Shown here one piece after another: positions 1-6,677 of a stretch of 29,764 nt of DNA (its first letter is position 1; each line of letters starts with the position of its first letter). The stretch spans positions 1-29,764 of the forward strand of contig CAZQJQ010000016.1 in NCBI GenBank assembly GCA_964593045.1, read 5' to 3'. Under the pieces are notes generated by a model. The model did no database searches. It saw nothing but the letters and a program-made list of their open reading frames with translations, and had not been told where the DNA came from. This stretch comes from JAOAHC01 sp964593045 (GTDB lineage: Bacteria > Bacillota > Clostridia > TANB77 > CAG-465). The translations under genes were made by a program, and so were the position numbers.

Positions 1-31
1 GTCGCGGGTTTGAGCCCCGTCTCCCGCTCCA
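1..31 (+). tRNA. 3' end of tRNA-Gly (partial)
   Basis: The window opens inside a tRNA. A T-arm (stem 4-8 with 16-20, seven-base loop) is followed by acceptor strand CTCCCGC, discriminator T and an encoded CCA ending at 31. This 3' half resembles bacterial tRNA-Gly, whose acceptor is GCGGGAG/CTCCCGC. The anticodon is outside the window, so the identity is by resemblance only. Confidence 0.65.
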
Positions 32-74
32 TTTTTTTATCATAAAATTTTTAAATTAGAATATATTTTAGTAT

Positions 75-148
75 GGCGCCTTAGCCAAGTGGTAAGGCAC
101 GGCTCTGCAAAAGCCTGATCATCAGTTCAAATCTGATAGGCGCCTCCA
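75..148 (+). tRNA. tRNA-Cys (GCA)
   Basis: Complete cloverleaf. The 7-bp acceptor is GGCGCCT (75-81) pairing with AGGCGCC (138-144). There is a D-arm with AGCCAAGTGGTAAGGC, an anticodon loop CTGCAAA giving anticodon GCA (Cys), a T-arm with GTTCAAATC, discriminator T and encoded CCA at 146-148. It follows the tRNA-Gly by about 43 bases, so both are probably processed from one transcript ending at the terminator at 222-253. Confidence 0.95.
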
Positions 149-221
149 ATTATTGTAGATAGAGTAGCTACAATGTAAATTTCAATACAAAAGTGTGCAA
201 AAATTGTAAAATTAATTTTGG

Positions 222-253
222 AATACTGGAGTCAATTTCCAGTATTTTTTTTT
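222..253 (+). terminator. Terminator of the tRNA cluster
   Basis: Perfect 9-bp stem AATACTGGA / TCCAGTATT with a 7-base loop, followed directly by a run of T. It is a typical Rho-independent terminator 74 bases after tRNA-Cys. Confidence 0.85.
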
Positions 254-520
254 GCCAATTTTTTATTTCTATATGAATCACGACAATTTTAATTATATAT
301 GCATTGTGCAATAACCTATTTAAAATAGCATTAGCATGAGTGTTGAGTTTAAGTTGGATGTTTGATCAAAGTGAGGTTATAGACATTAATTACATACTAA
401 ACAAAATGTTTGACAATAAAAAAATACGGTATAATAAATTATGATGAATAAAAAATGGAAATTATGAATCTTCTTCAAAATAAACAATTACTTGAACATG
501 AATTACAATAGCTTGCTTAT
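254..520. other. AT-rich intergenic stretch, no gene seen
   Basis: No supported coding region or RNA structure. It contains TTGACA (410-415) and TATAAT (430-435), but only 14 bases apart, so I do not call a promoter. The right end may hold further unrecognisable remains of the IS200-type transposase that becomes readable from about 521. Confidence 0.5.
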
Positions 521-860
521 GGTTCGGTTGAAATAAGAGAAAACGATTCAAATTATGTTGGTCGTAATTTCCCAAAAGTTGTCGGTATCAAGTTTTATGG
601 GATATTTAAAAGAAAAAAGTTCATTGATGATAGATGAAAGACATGCCAATTTGAAATACAAACATGGAAGAAGAACATTTTGGGCAAGAGGATATTTTGT
701 AAGTACAGTATTATTAAATGAAGCAACGATAACAAAATATGTAAGAGAACAAGAAAAATAAGATATGATAGAAGATAATATGACAACAAGAGAATACGAA
801 GACTCTTTCAAAGGTTTTAAGCGTTGCTTTCAACCAAAAAAGCAAAAAAATAAAAAATAG
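521..860 (+). pseudogene. tnpA: Decayed IS200/IS605-type TnpA transposase
   Basis: The readable stretch from 555 (KLSVSSFMGYLKEKSSLMI, then LKYKHGRRTFWARGYFVSTV and the helix ITKYVREQ) is the C-terminal half of an IS200-family Y1 transposase, including the likely catalytic Tyr in KYVREQ. The gene is broken at least twice. Upstream remains (GSVEIREND from 521) lie in another frame, and the region that should encode the HUH motif (DHIHMLV in relatives) is degraded to about GATTCAAATTATG. A TAA at 759-761 interrupts the frame, which then continues DMIEDNMTTREYEDSFKG to a TAG at 858-860. The N-terminal third is not recognisable. It is a dead remnant. Confidence 0.8.
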
Positions 861-889
861 TTTAATTTTTATGTAAAGTATGTTATAAT
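861..889 (+). promoter_or_regulatory. Extended -10 promoter for the gene at 941
   Basis: TATAAT at 884-889 is preceded by TG plus one base (extended -10). The element 17 bases upstream, TTTAAT, is a weak -35. It lies about 50 bases before the start codon of the next gene. Confidence 0.55.
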
Positions 890-940
890 CAATTTATAAG
901 TTTTAGAATCCAATAAAATTAATATTTGGGAGGAACGAAG

Positions 941-1297
941 ATGAAAAAAATACTTTGGTTTAGCCGTAATGAGATGACAGCACAGCAGTTGTTGGACTTG
1001 GTAAGGATCTATGGTTCTGTGGACATTGTGCAATCAAAGAGAACTGCAAAGTCCTGGAAGGATATTACAAACGATGGAGAAGGCTGCGATATCCTTGCTG
1101 TTGTTTTGCCACCGGCTATTTTGGGCGACCTGATTTGCAACGTGGATAAGCCAGTTATACGGGCAAAGTCAAACCGTGTTCCAACAGGGAATTTGGTCAA
1201 AAATCTCGCAACAGGCGAGATGGAGACTGAATATATCTTCGTGCACGTGGGCTGGGAAAGAGTCCTTAAGATTGAGATAGTGACTGAGGATTTGTAA
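941..1297 (+). CDS. Unrecognised 118-aa protein, G+C-richer than its surroundings
   Basis: I do not recognise this family with confidence. The ATG at 941 is chosen because GGGAGG at 927-932 sits at good spacing; an in-frame ATG at 926 has no ribosome site. The protein starts MKKILWFSRNEMT, is soluble with no membrane segment or signal peptide, and alternates short beta strands and helices (CDILAVVLPPAILGDLI looks like a buried strand and helix). Its C-terminal part is strand-rich (YIFVHVGWERVLKIEIV). Codon choice (GCC, CTG, AAG, GTG) differs sharply from the A/T-ending codons of neighbouring genes; a 60-base sample (961-1020) is about 45% G+C. It sits between a dead transposase and core genes and has its own promoter and terminator. 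I infer recent horizontal transfer. Confidence 0.8.
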   Translation: MKKILWFSRNEMTAQQLLDLVRIYGSVDIVQSKRTAKSWKDITNDGEGCDILAVVLPPAILGDLICNVDKPVIRAKSNRVPTGNLVKNLATGEMETEYIFVHVGWERVLKIEIVTEDL

Positions 1298-1311
1298 TCT
1301 ACAGTCACTAT
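1277..1311 (+). repeat. Inverted repeat over the stop codon
   Basis: Perfect 10-bp inverted repeat ATAGTGACTG (1277-1286) / CAGTCACTAT (1302-1311) with a 15-base loop that contains the stop codon at 1295-1297. A run of A rather than T follows, so this hairpin is not itself a terminator. It directly precedes one. Confidence 0.75.
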
Positions 1312-1346
1312 AAAAAAGATTGTTACATTTGTAACAGTCTTTTTTC
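1312..1346 (+). terminator. Terminator
   Basis: GATTGTTAC (1318-1326) pairs with GTAACAGTC (1331-1339) with one G-T pair and a 4-base loop, flanked by an A run before and a T run after. Confidence 0.85.
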
Positions 1347-1412
1347 TTCATTATTCATATTAGAATTGATAAATTGTTTTTCCATTGTTTTTACCATTAT
1401 TTATACTATTGG

Positions 1413-1441
1413 TTTACAATTCTAATTTATTATGATAAAAT
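1413..1441 (+). promoter_or_regulatory. Sigma-A promoter for the ferredoxin/radical SAM pair
   Basis: TTTACA (1413-1418), 17-base spacer, TAAAAT (1436-1441), with TGA immediately before the -10 (extended -10). Transcription would start about 20 bases before the start codon at 1467. Confidence 0.7.
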
Positions 1442-1466
1442 ATATATATTAAATGGAGATGAAAAT

Positions 1467-1649
1467 ATGATAAAAATTATTAAAGAAAATTGTCCACAAA
1501 ACCATCGTTGTCCTGCTTCAAAAATATGCCCAGTAGGAGCTTTAATACAAGATGGTAATAGTGCACCAAAAATAGATTATTCAAAATGCATTAAATGTGG
1601 AAAGTGTGTAAGAACATGCCCGCTTGGTGCAATTGTCTTAGAAAAATAG
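1467..1649 (+). CDS. Small 4Fe-4S ferredoxin-like protein
   Basis: A 60-aa electron-transfer protein. The ATG at 1467 follows GGAGA at suitable spacing; a longer in-frame reading upstream would cross the promoter. Residues 41-51 form a classic cluster motif, CIKCGKCVRTC followed by P (Cys41, 44, 47, 51). The N-terminal half carries three more cysteines (Cys9, Cys15, Cys21-Pro) in an unusually spaced first motif, so one or two clusters may bind. It ends two bases before the radical SAM gene, so the two are translated together. I infer that it supplies electrons to, or is a subunit working with, that enzyme. No target protein is adjacent. Confidence 0.85.
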   Translation: MIKIIKENCPQNHRCPASKICPVGALIQDGNSAPKIDYSKCIKCGKCVRTCPLGAIVLEK

Positions 1650-1651
1650 GC

Positions 1652-2545
1652 ATGAATACTTGTAATATATGCCCTAGAAAATGTGGGGTATCAAGAATAG
1701 AAAAAAATGTTGGAGTATGTAGAGCGACAAAGGATATGGTTATTGCAAATATTTCTTTGCATAAATGGGAAGAACCTTGTATAAGTGGTATTAATGGTTC
1801 TGGTACTATATTTTTTTCTGGATGTAATTTAAAGTGCATTTTTTGCCAAAACTATGAGATAAGTCAAAAAATAAAAGGAAAAGTATATTCTAGTGATGAA
1901 CTTGCTAAGCAGTTTATATTATTACAGAATATGGGAGCTCATAATATAAATTTAGTGAGCCCTACAATATATGTAAATGGTATAATTGATAGTATAAAAA
2001 AATCTAAACAAATGGGACTGAAAATACCGATAGTGTATAATTCTAATGGTTATGAAAATATTGAAACAATAAAATTGTTAGAAGGATATATTGATGTATA
2101 TTTACCTGATTTAAAATATTATGATGATATAATCGCAAATAGATATTCTAAGGTTAACAATTATTTTTCTGTGGCCTCTTTAGCTATACAAGAAATGTAT
2201 AAACAAGTGGGTAAAGTTAAACTAGATAATAACGGAATAATACAAAAGGGTGTTATAATAAGGCACTTGATATTACCAGGATATATTGAGAATACAATAA
2301 ATATTCTAAATTGGATAAACGCAAATTTTGAAAATGACATATACATAAGCATTATGGCACAATATTTTCCTACATATTTAGCTAAAAATGATGATATAAT
2401 AAATAGAAAAATAACCAAAAAAGAATATCATTTGGTTGAAAAACATTTATTTTCTCTTGATATAGAAAATGGATATATTCAAGAATTAGGAGAACATGAA
2501 GAAGAGTATGTTCCGGATTTTAATAAATATTTGAGCAGAGGATAA
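1652..2545 (+). CDS. Radical SAM protein, PflX-like (COG1313 type)
   Basis: A 297-aa radical SAM enzyme. Start 1652 puts the family's N-terminal cysteine motif (CNICPRKCG, with a later VGVC; Cys4, 7, 11, 23) at the very beginning. An upstream in-frame ATG at 1595 would overlap the ferredoxin and is rejected. The SAM-binding cluster is CNLKCIFC (Cys58, Cys62, Cys65), the CX3CX2C signature, followed by QNYEIS. The layout matches proteins annotated as pyruvate-formate-lyase-activating-like (PflX, COG1313). Their substrate is not established, and the name does not prove a glycyl-radical partner; none is encoded in this window. There is almost no ribosome site, so translation is probably coupled to the ferredoxin gene two bases upstream. 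Confidence 0.88.
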   Translation: MNTCNICPRKCGVSRIEKNVGVCRATKDMVIANISLHKWEEPCISGINGSGTIFFSGCNLKCIFCQNYEISQKIKGKVYSSDELAKQFILLQNMGAHNINLVSPTIYVNGIIDSIKKSKQMGLKIPIVYNSNGYENIETIKLLEGYIDVYLPDLKYYDDIIANRYSKVNNYFSVASLAIQEMYKQVGKVKLDNNGIIQKGVIIRHLILPGYIENTINILNWINANFENDIYISIMAQYFPTYLAKNDDIINRKITKKEYHLVEKHLFSLDIENGYIQELGEHEEEYVPDFNKYLSRG

Positions 2546-2561
2546 TGCCTTTGCTTTTTTT
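2535..2561 (+). terminator. Terminator overlapping the radical SAM stop codon
   Basis: GCAGAGG (2535-2541) pairs with CCTTTGC (2548-2554) through 7 bp including one G-T pair. The 6-base loop contains the TAA stop, and seven T follow. Confidence 0.75.
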
Positions 2562-2586
2562 ATTAAAAATAAAATATACAAATTTT

Positions 2587-2614
2587 GTTATCTATTTTTA
2601 AAAATAATCGTTAT
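2587..2614 (+). promoter_or_regulatory. Possible ECF-type promoter of the sigma-factor operon
   Basis: GTTATC (2587-2592) and CGTTAT (2609-2614) are 16 bases apart, a layout reminiscent of ECF promoters with a CGT-type -10. No sigma-A promoter with normal spacing is seen (TTGTTA to TATATT is 21 bases). ECF factors commonly autoregulate. This is a weak call. Confidence 0.3.
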
Positions 2615-2639
2615 ATTAAATAGATGTTAAGGGGGATTT

Positions 2640-3158
2640 ATGAACATAGAAGTATTAGTAGAAAAATATGCAAGATTAATATATAAAATATGTTATGATA
2701 TGATGAAAAACCCCCAAGATGCTGAAGATTTAACACAAGAAGTATATATTAACATATATAAAAATTTAAAAAAGTATTCTAATTTAGAAGAAAATGAAGT
2801 TAAAAATTTGGTTTGTAAAATAGCTATAAATAAATGTAAAGATGAGTTAAAAAGTAAAATACATAAGATGACTATGGTGACAGATTCTTTTGAAAATAGT
2901 TTAGGTAGTTATGCAGAGGAGAATGATATTGAACATATTATCTTTGAAAAAGAAAGAAAAAAATATATAAATAAAATGATAAATGAACTTAAAAGTCCGT
3001 ATTTAGAACTTATGGCTGATTATTATTTAGAGCAACTTACTTTAGATGAAATAGCTACAAAATATAACAGTTCAAAAGGTACGGTAAAAACGCAAATACA
3101 TAGAGCTAAAAAACTATTAAAAGAAAAAATGGATAAAGAAAGAGAGGATTATCTATGA
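2640..3158 (+). CDS. ECF-family RNA polymerase sigma factor
   Basis: A 172-aa sigma-70 family factor with only regions 2 and 4, typical of the ECF group. Region 2 spans roughly residues 5-70, including DAEDLTQEVYINIYKNLKKY (2.2 to 2.4, core binding and -10 recognition). A linker follows. Region 4 spans about residues 112-165, ending in the helix-turn-helix LDEIATKYNSSKGTVKTQIHRAKKLL (-35 recognition; only the motif ends matter here). AAGGGGG precedes the ATG at rather short spacing. Its stop codon overlaps the next start (ATGA), the usual coupling of a sigma factor to its anti-sigma. The signal and regulon cannot be read from sequence, but the downstream membrane genes suggest cell-envelope stress. 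Confidence 0.92.
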   Translation: MNIEVLVEKYARLIYKICYDMMKNPQDAEDLTQEVYINIYKNLKKYSNLEENEVKNLVCKIAINKCKDELKSKIHKMTMVTDSFENSLGSYAEENDIEHIIFEKERKKYINKMINELKSPYLELMADYYLEQLTLDEIATKYNSSKGTVKTQIHRAKKLLKEKMDKEREDYL

Positions 3159-3571
3159 TAAAAGAATATAAAAATAATATTAAGAAAATTGATATGTTAA
3201 ATTCTGATGAAAAATTATTATTAAAATATATAGAAGATATAGAAAAAGAAAAAATAGATTGTCCTGTAAATCTTGAAGAAAATATTTTATATAGAATTTC
3301 AAACTCAAATAATACTTCTAATATTACTAATGAGTATTTAAATAAACAAGATAGCCAAAAAAATAAAGTATATAAAATTTTACAAATAGTCGCATGTACG
3401 ATATTTTCACTTTTAATTTGGGAGTTTGGCACATTAAATATATCTAGTTTAGATAAGATACAAAAAGAGAGTATAAATATTCAAAGTTTCAAAATATATG
3501 GAACAATAAATGAAAAAGTAAGAGATATAAGTGATGTTATGATGACACCATTTAACATGAAGGGGGAATAA
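3155..3571 (+). CDS. Probable membrane-bound anti-sigma factor
   Basis: A 138-aa protein whose start overlaps the sigma-factor stop by four bases. It has a lysine/glutamate-rich cytoplasmic N-terminal part (residues 1-70), one transmembrane helix (about 72-92, ILQIVACTIFSLLIWEFGTL) and a short outer tail. This is the architecture of single-pass anti-sigma factors. The classic zinc motif HX3CX2C is absent, so it is not a ZAS-type protein; the CPVNLEENILYRI segment resembles the N-terminal helices of clostridial anti-sigma proteins. The assignment rests mainly on position and topology. Confidence 0.72.
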   Translation: MIKEYKNNIKKIDMLNSDEKLLLKYIEDIEKEKIDCPVNLEENILYRISNSNNTSNITNEYLNKQDSQKNKVYKILQIVACTIFSLLIWEFGTLNISSLDKIQKESINIQSFKIYGTINEKVRDISDVMMTPFNMKGE

Positions 3572-3573
3572 GT

Positions 3574-4071
3574 ATGAAAAAAAATTTGTTTTTAGTGTTC
3601 TGTTTTAGTTTTATACCAGGAGCAGGACAAATGTATCAAGAGTATATGAAAAGAGGAATTTCTATAATGACTATATTTGCTATATTTGTAGCACTACTTT
3701 CAATAGTTGGTACACCAGTATTTGCAATACCTTTACCTATAATATATGCATACAGTTTTTTTGATACATATAGAATTAGAAATAGTATAGATAGTAAAGA
3801 TAAAATAAAAGATGGATATATTTGGTCGAATACACAATTTGATATATTTGATGATAAATTAAAGGCAATGAAAAAAAATAGTTTTTTAGGTTGGATTTTA
3901 GTTATAATTGGAATATATTTAATGTTTACAGGAGTTATAGAACCAGTATTAACAAAACTTGATATTGAAGCACTTAATCTTTTTGTGAATATAGTTTCTA
4001 GGTATTTTCCAGCAGTTATAATATCAATAGTTTCAATTTTATTTGGTATTAAGTTTATATCAAATAAATAG
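3574..4071 (+). CDS. Polytopic membrane protein of the sigma-factor operon
   Basis: A 165-aa membrane protein, preceded by AAGGGGG and only two bases after the anti-sigma gene. The N-terminus contains FSFIPGAGQMYQEYMKRG, a motif typical of small TM2-like bacterial membrane proteins. Predicted membrane segments are near residues 24-46, 48-66, 101-122 and 142-162, with a charged loop (about 67-98) between the pairs. Proteins of this kind sit beside ECF or phage-shock-like envelope-stress modules in Clostridia. Specific function unknown; probably a sensor or effector at the membrane. Confidence 0.75.
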   Translation: MKKNLFLVFCFSFIPGAGQMYQEYMKRGISIMTIFAIFVALLSIVGTPVFAIPLPIIYAYSFFDTYRIRNSIDSKDKIKDGYIWSNTQFDIFDDKLKAMKKNSFLGWILVIIGIYLMFTGVIEPVLTKLDIEALNLFVNIVSRYFPAVIISIVSILFGIKFISNK

Positions 4072-4084
4072 AAAAGAGGTTAGT

Positions 4085-4726
4085 ATGGAAGAAAATAAAA
4101 AAATAAAAAGAGTAGGTATCTTTACATTTGGCATAACCTTAGTATTATTTGGAATAACTATATTGCTACAATCTGTTATATCTATGGATTTATTTAGATA
4201 TGTTTTAAAATTTTGGCCAATTATACTTATAATTTTAGGTTGTGAAATATTATATTATTCAAGAAAGAATATAAATATAAAATATGATATTTTTTCAATT
4301 ATATTAATTTTTATTGTAGCATTTTTAGGGCTAGTACTTAGTTTTGCAAGTTTTTTTGTAAATCAAGTAATATATAAAGATGATTTTAAAAATGCTATTG
4401 TAGATACAATGCAAGATAGAAATTATAGCTGTAGTTTTGAAAATAAATGTAGTATATATAATATGTCTGATTTAAATGTAAATCTAGATATAAAAGAAAA
4501 CGAAAACTTCGATTCTACATCTATTGATATTTCTTTTAATATACAAGATAGATATAAAGATAATGCATATGCATTGTTTACAACTTTTAATGATTATAGA
4601 ATATACGAATTTCTAGAATTTAGTGATGATTCTCTTGTTATAAAGAAAGTACCAAATTATGTTGAAAGTATTAATATAACGGTATATACAAATAATAAAG
4701 ATAATATTAATTATACAAATGATTAA
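4085..4726 (+). CDS. LiaF/DUF5668-like membrane protein
   Basis: A 213-aa protein. The ATG at 4085 is chosen because AAGAGG precedes it; an in-frame ATG at 4043 lies inside the upstream gene. The first 95 residues hold three membrane helices (about 9-32, 37-60, 70-95). The segment VLKFWPIILIILGCEILYY is the recurring pattern of the LiaI/LiaF-type transmembrane region. The rest is a soluble, strand-rich domain likely outside the membrane. LiaF-family proteins modulate envelope-stress signalling; here it would accompany an ECF factor rather than LiaRS. A terminator follows at 4761. Confidence 0.72.
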   Translation: MEENKKIKRVGIFTFGITLVLFGITILLQSVISMDLFRYVLKFWPIILIILGCEILYYSRKNINIKYDIFSIILIFIVAFLGLVLSFASFFVNQVIYKDDFKNAIVDTMQDRNYSCSFENKCSIYNMSDLNVNLDIKENENFDSTSIDISFNIQDRYKDNAYALFTTFNDYRIYEFLEFSDDSLVIKKVPNYVESINITVYTNNKDNINYTND

Positions 4727-4760
4727 TTTAATAAATTAATCAAGTATAAAAACATGTATA

Positions 4761-4813
4761 AATAGTATACTAATTATATAAATTATATAAAAATTAGTAT
4801 ATTATTTTTTTTT
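4761..4813 (+). terminator. Terminator of the sigma-factor operon
   Basis: AATAGTATACTAAT (4761-4774) pairs with ATTAGTATATTATT (4793-4806), 14 bp with one G-T pair. The loop is AT-rich and a T tract runs to 4813. Confidence 0.75.
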
Positions 4814-4815
4814 AC

Positions 4816-4844
4816 TTGCAAATTTAGTTTGAATGATGTAAAAT
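4816..4844 (+). promoter_or_regulatory. Promoter of the glycolytic cluster
   Basis: TTGCAA (4816-4821), 17-base spacer, TAAAAT (4839-4844), immediately after the upstream terminator. A second TATAAT at 4845-4850 abuts the -10 but has no -35 at normal spacing. GGAGG and the gap start follow within 31 bases. No CggR-type regulator gene is present in the window. Confidence 0.6.
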
Positions 4845-4874
4845 TATAATATAAATTTTTGGAGGTAGATAATT

Positions 4875-5882
4875 ATGATAAAAGTAGGAATTAATGGTTT
4901 TGGAAGAATAGGAAGGTTGGTTTTTAGGGCTGCTTTAGAAAACCCAGATGTACAAGTAGTTGCAGTTAATGATCCATTTATAGATCTAGAATATATGAAA
5001 TATATGCTAACTTATGATACAATACATGGTAAATTAAATGCAAATATAATTGTAAAAGATGGTGGAATTGAAGTGAATGGAGAATTTGTAAAAGTATATA
5101 ATGCAAAAGATCCAAATGAAATTCCATGGAAAGAAGCAGAAGCTGAATATATTGTAGAGTCATCAGGCGTATTTAAAACAATTGAAAAAGCATCAGCTCA
5201 TTTTACAGGTGGAGCAAAGAAAGTTATAATTTCGGCGCCATCTGCTGATGCACCAATGTTTGTAATGGGTGTAAATCAAGATAAATATACTTCAGATATG
5301 AATATAGTATCAAATGCATCATGTACAACAAATTGTTTAGCACCACTTGCTAAAGTAGTTCATGAAAACTTTGGTATTTTAGAAGGACTTATGACTACAG
5401 TTCACTCTGTTACAGCAACTCAAAAAACTGTTGATGGACCATCACATAAAGATTGGAGAGGTGGAAGGGCTGCTACATATAATATAATTCCATCATCAAC
5501 TGGTGCTGCAAAGGCAGTTGGTAAAGTAATTCCATCTTTACAAGGAAAATTAACAGGAATGTCATTTAGAGTTCCAACTCTTGATGTATCAGTTGTTGAT
5601 TTAACATGTAGACTAGAAAAACCAGCAAAATATGATGATATAGTTCTTGCAATAAAAAAAGCATGTGATAATGAATTAAAAGGAATAATGTCATGGACAG
5701 AAGACGATGTTGTTTCATCTGATTTTATACATGATATGCATACATCTATATTTGATGTAAAAGCAGGTATACAACTTAGTGATACTTTTGTAAAATTAGT
5801 AGCATGGTATGATAATGAGTGGGGTTATTCAAATAAAGTTGTTGACTTAATAACTCATATGTATAAAGTTGATCATAAATAA
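4875..5882 (+). CDS. gap: Glyceraldehyde-3-phosphate dehydrogenase
   Basis: A 335-aa phosphorylating GAPDH of glycolysis: glyceraldehyde-3-phosphate + NAD + Pi to 1,3-bisphosphoglycerate. The Rossmann motif INGFGRIGR is at residues 6-14, and Asp33 points to NAD preference. Catalytic Cys150 lies in SNASCTTNC and its partner His177 in MTTVHSVTATQKT. The substrate-binding and C-terminal motifs (HKDWRGGRAA, WYDNEWGYSNKVVDL) are intact. Its wording is of the proteobacterial/eukaryotic GapA/GapC-I kind (NDPFIDLEYM, IISAPSADAPMFVMGVN, DLTCRLEKPAKYDDI) rather than the usual clostridial type, which hints at transfer or an old paralog. GGAGG lies 9 bases before the ATG. It is the first gene of the glycolytic cluster. 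Confidence 0.98.
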   Translation: MIKVGINGFGRIGRLVFRAALENPDVQVVAVNDPFIDLEYMKYMLTYDTIHGKLNANIIVKDGGIEVNGEFVKVYNAKDPNEIPWKEAEAEYIVESSGVFKTIEKASAHFTGGAKKVIISAPSADAPMFVMGVNQDKYTSDMNIVSNASCTTNCLAPLAKVVHENFGILEGLMTTVHSVTATQKTVDGPSHKDWRGGRAATYNIIPSSTGAAKAVGKVIPSLQGKLTGMSFRVPTLDVSVVDLTCRLEKPAKYDDIVLAIKKACDNELKGIMSWTEDDVVSSDFIHDMHTSIFDVKAGIQLSDTFVKLVAWYDNEWGYSNKVVDLITHMYKVDHK

Positions 5883-5906
5883 TGATATATATATAAGAGG
5901 TATAAT

Positions 5907-6650
5907 ATGAATATTCCAGATAAAGAAGAAATACTTGAAAAAGTAAAATTAATTATTGAATCAGAGTATAACAATATATCAGATGAAGAAAAAGAAAGAG
6001 TAGGAATAAAGTTACAAAGGACTGTTAATAGGGTATATGATGCTTTAAATGATACAAGACAAATTTCAAGTAAAGCTATAAATAATTTTTGTGAAGAGCT
6101 ATATTATGATTTACATATGACAACAAACTCTGTTATTACGAATCATTCCAATATGACAAAAGAACAAATATTAACAGATATGAAATATGTACTTTCAAGT
6201 GATATTAAAGATATAGATAAAACAGAGGCAAATCTTAATTTAGCAGTAGAATCTGGTATGACAAGGAAAAACAATATGTACTATAACACATTAGAAAGCA
6301 GAATAGTAGAATGCGTAAAAAGTAATCTTTCAAAACTAAGATCTTTTCCTTCTTCTAGAGTACAAGAGGCAACTTATGATATAAAAAGAATGATTTTAGG
6401 AAGACAATTAGAAGATATTTGTTATATTCATTCTGAATGCTATAAAATGTCAGAAAAAAATATTATGCAAAAAATAGATAGTTATATTGGGGAAATTAAG
6501 ATTATTAAGAATGATAAAGATAATAGAAATGAGTTTGAAAAATCATTAAAAAATATGACAAAATCTAAGGAAAGTGTATATGAAAAACCTCATATACAAC
6601 CAGAAGAAAAAACAAGTAAAGAGGCAAAAAGTTTAAAACCTATTCTTTAA
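5907..6650 (+). CDS. Unrecognised helical protein X in the glycolytic cluster
   Basis: A 247-aa protein of no family I recognise. It is strongly helical and charged, with no signal peptide or membrane segment, so it is likely cytoplasmic. Two regions repeat in the downstream copy at 6678-7345. Region 1 is residues 7-77 (EILEKVKLIIESEYNNI to MTTNSVI). Region 2 is about residues 130-190 (RVQEATYDIKRMILGRQLEDI and onward). The last 35 residues are lysine/glutamate-rich and probably disordered. The start follows TATATAAGAGGTATAAT, a ribosome site also duplicated before the second copy. It lies 24 bases after gap and reads into pgk, so it is co-transcribed with core glycolysis. Role unknown. Confidence 0.8.
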   Translation: MNIPDKEEILEKVKLIIESEYNNISDEEKERVGIKLQRTVNRVYDALNDTRQISSKAINNFCEELYYDLHMTTNSVITNHSNMTKEQILTDMKYVLSSDIKDIDKTEANLNLAVESGMTRKNNMYYNTLESRIVECVKSNLSKLRSFPSSRVQEATYDIKRMILGRQLEDICYIHSECYKMSEKNIMQKIDSYIGEIKIIKNDKDNRNEFEKSLKNMTKSKESVYEKPHIQPEEKTSKEAKSLKPIL

Positions 6651-6677
6651 ATTGTTATTATATATAAGAGGTATCGT

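Noticed and set aside
410..435. TTGACA and TATAAT in the stretch after the tRNA terminator
   Set aside because: The spacer is 14 bases, too short for a normal sigma-A promoter, and only a decayed transposase follows.
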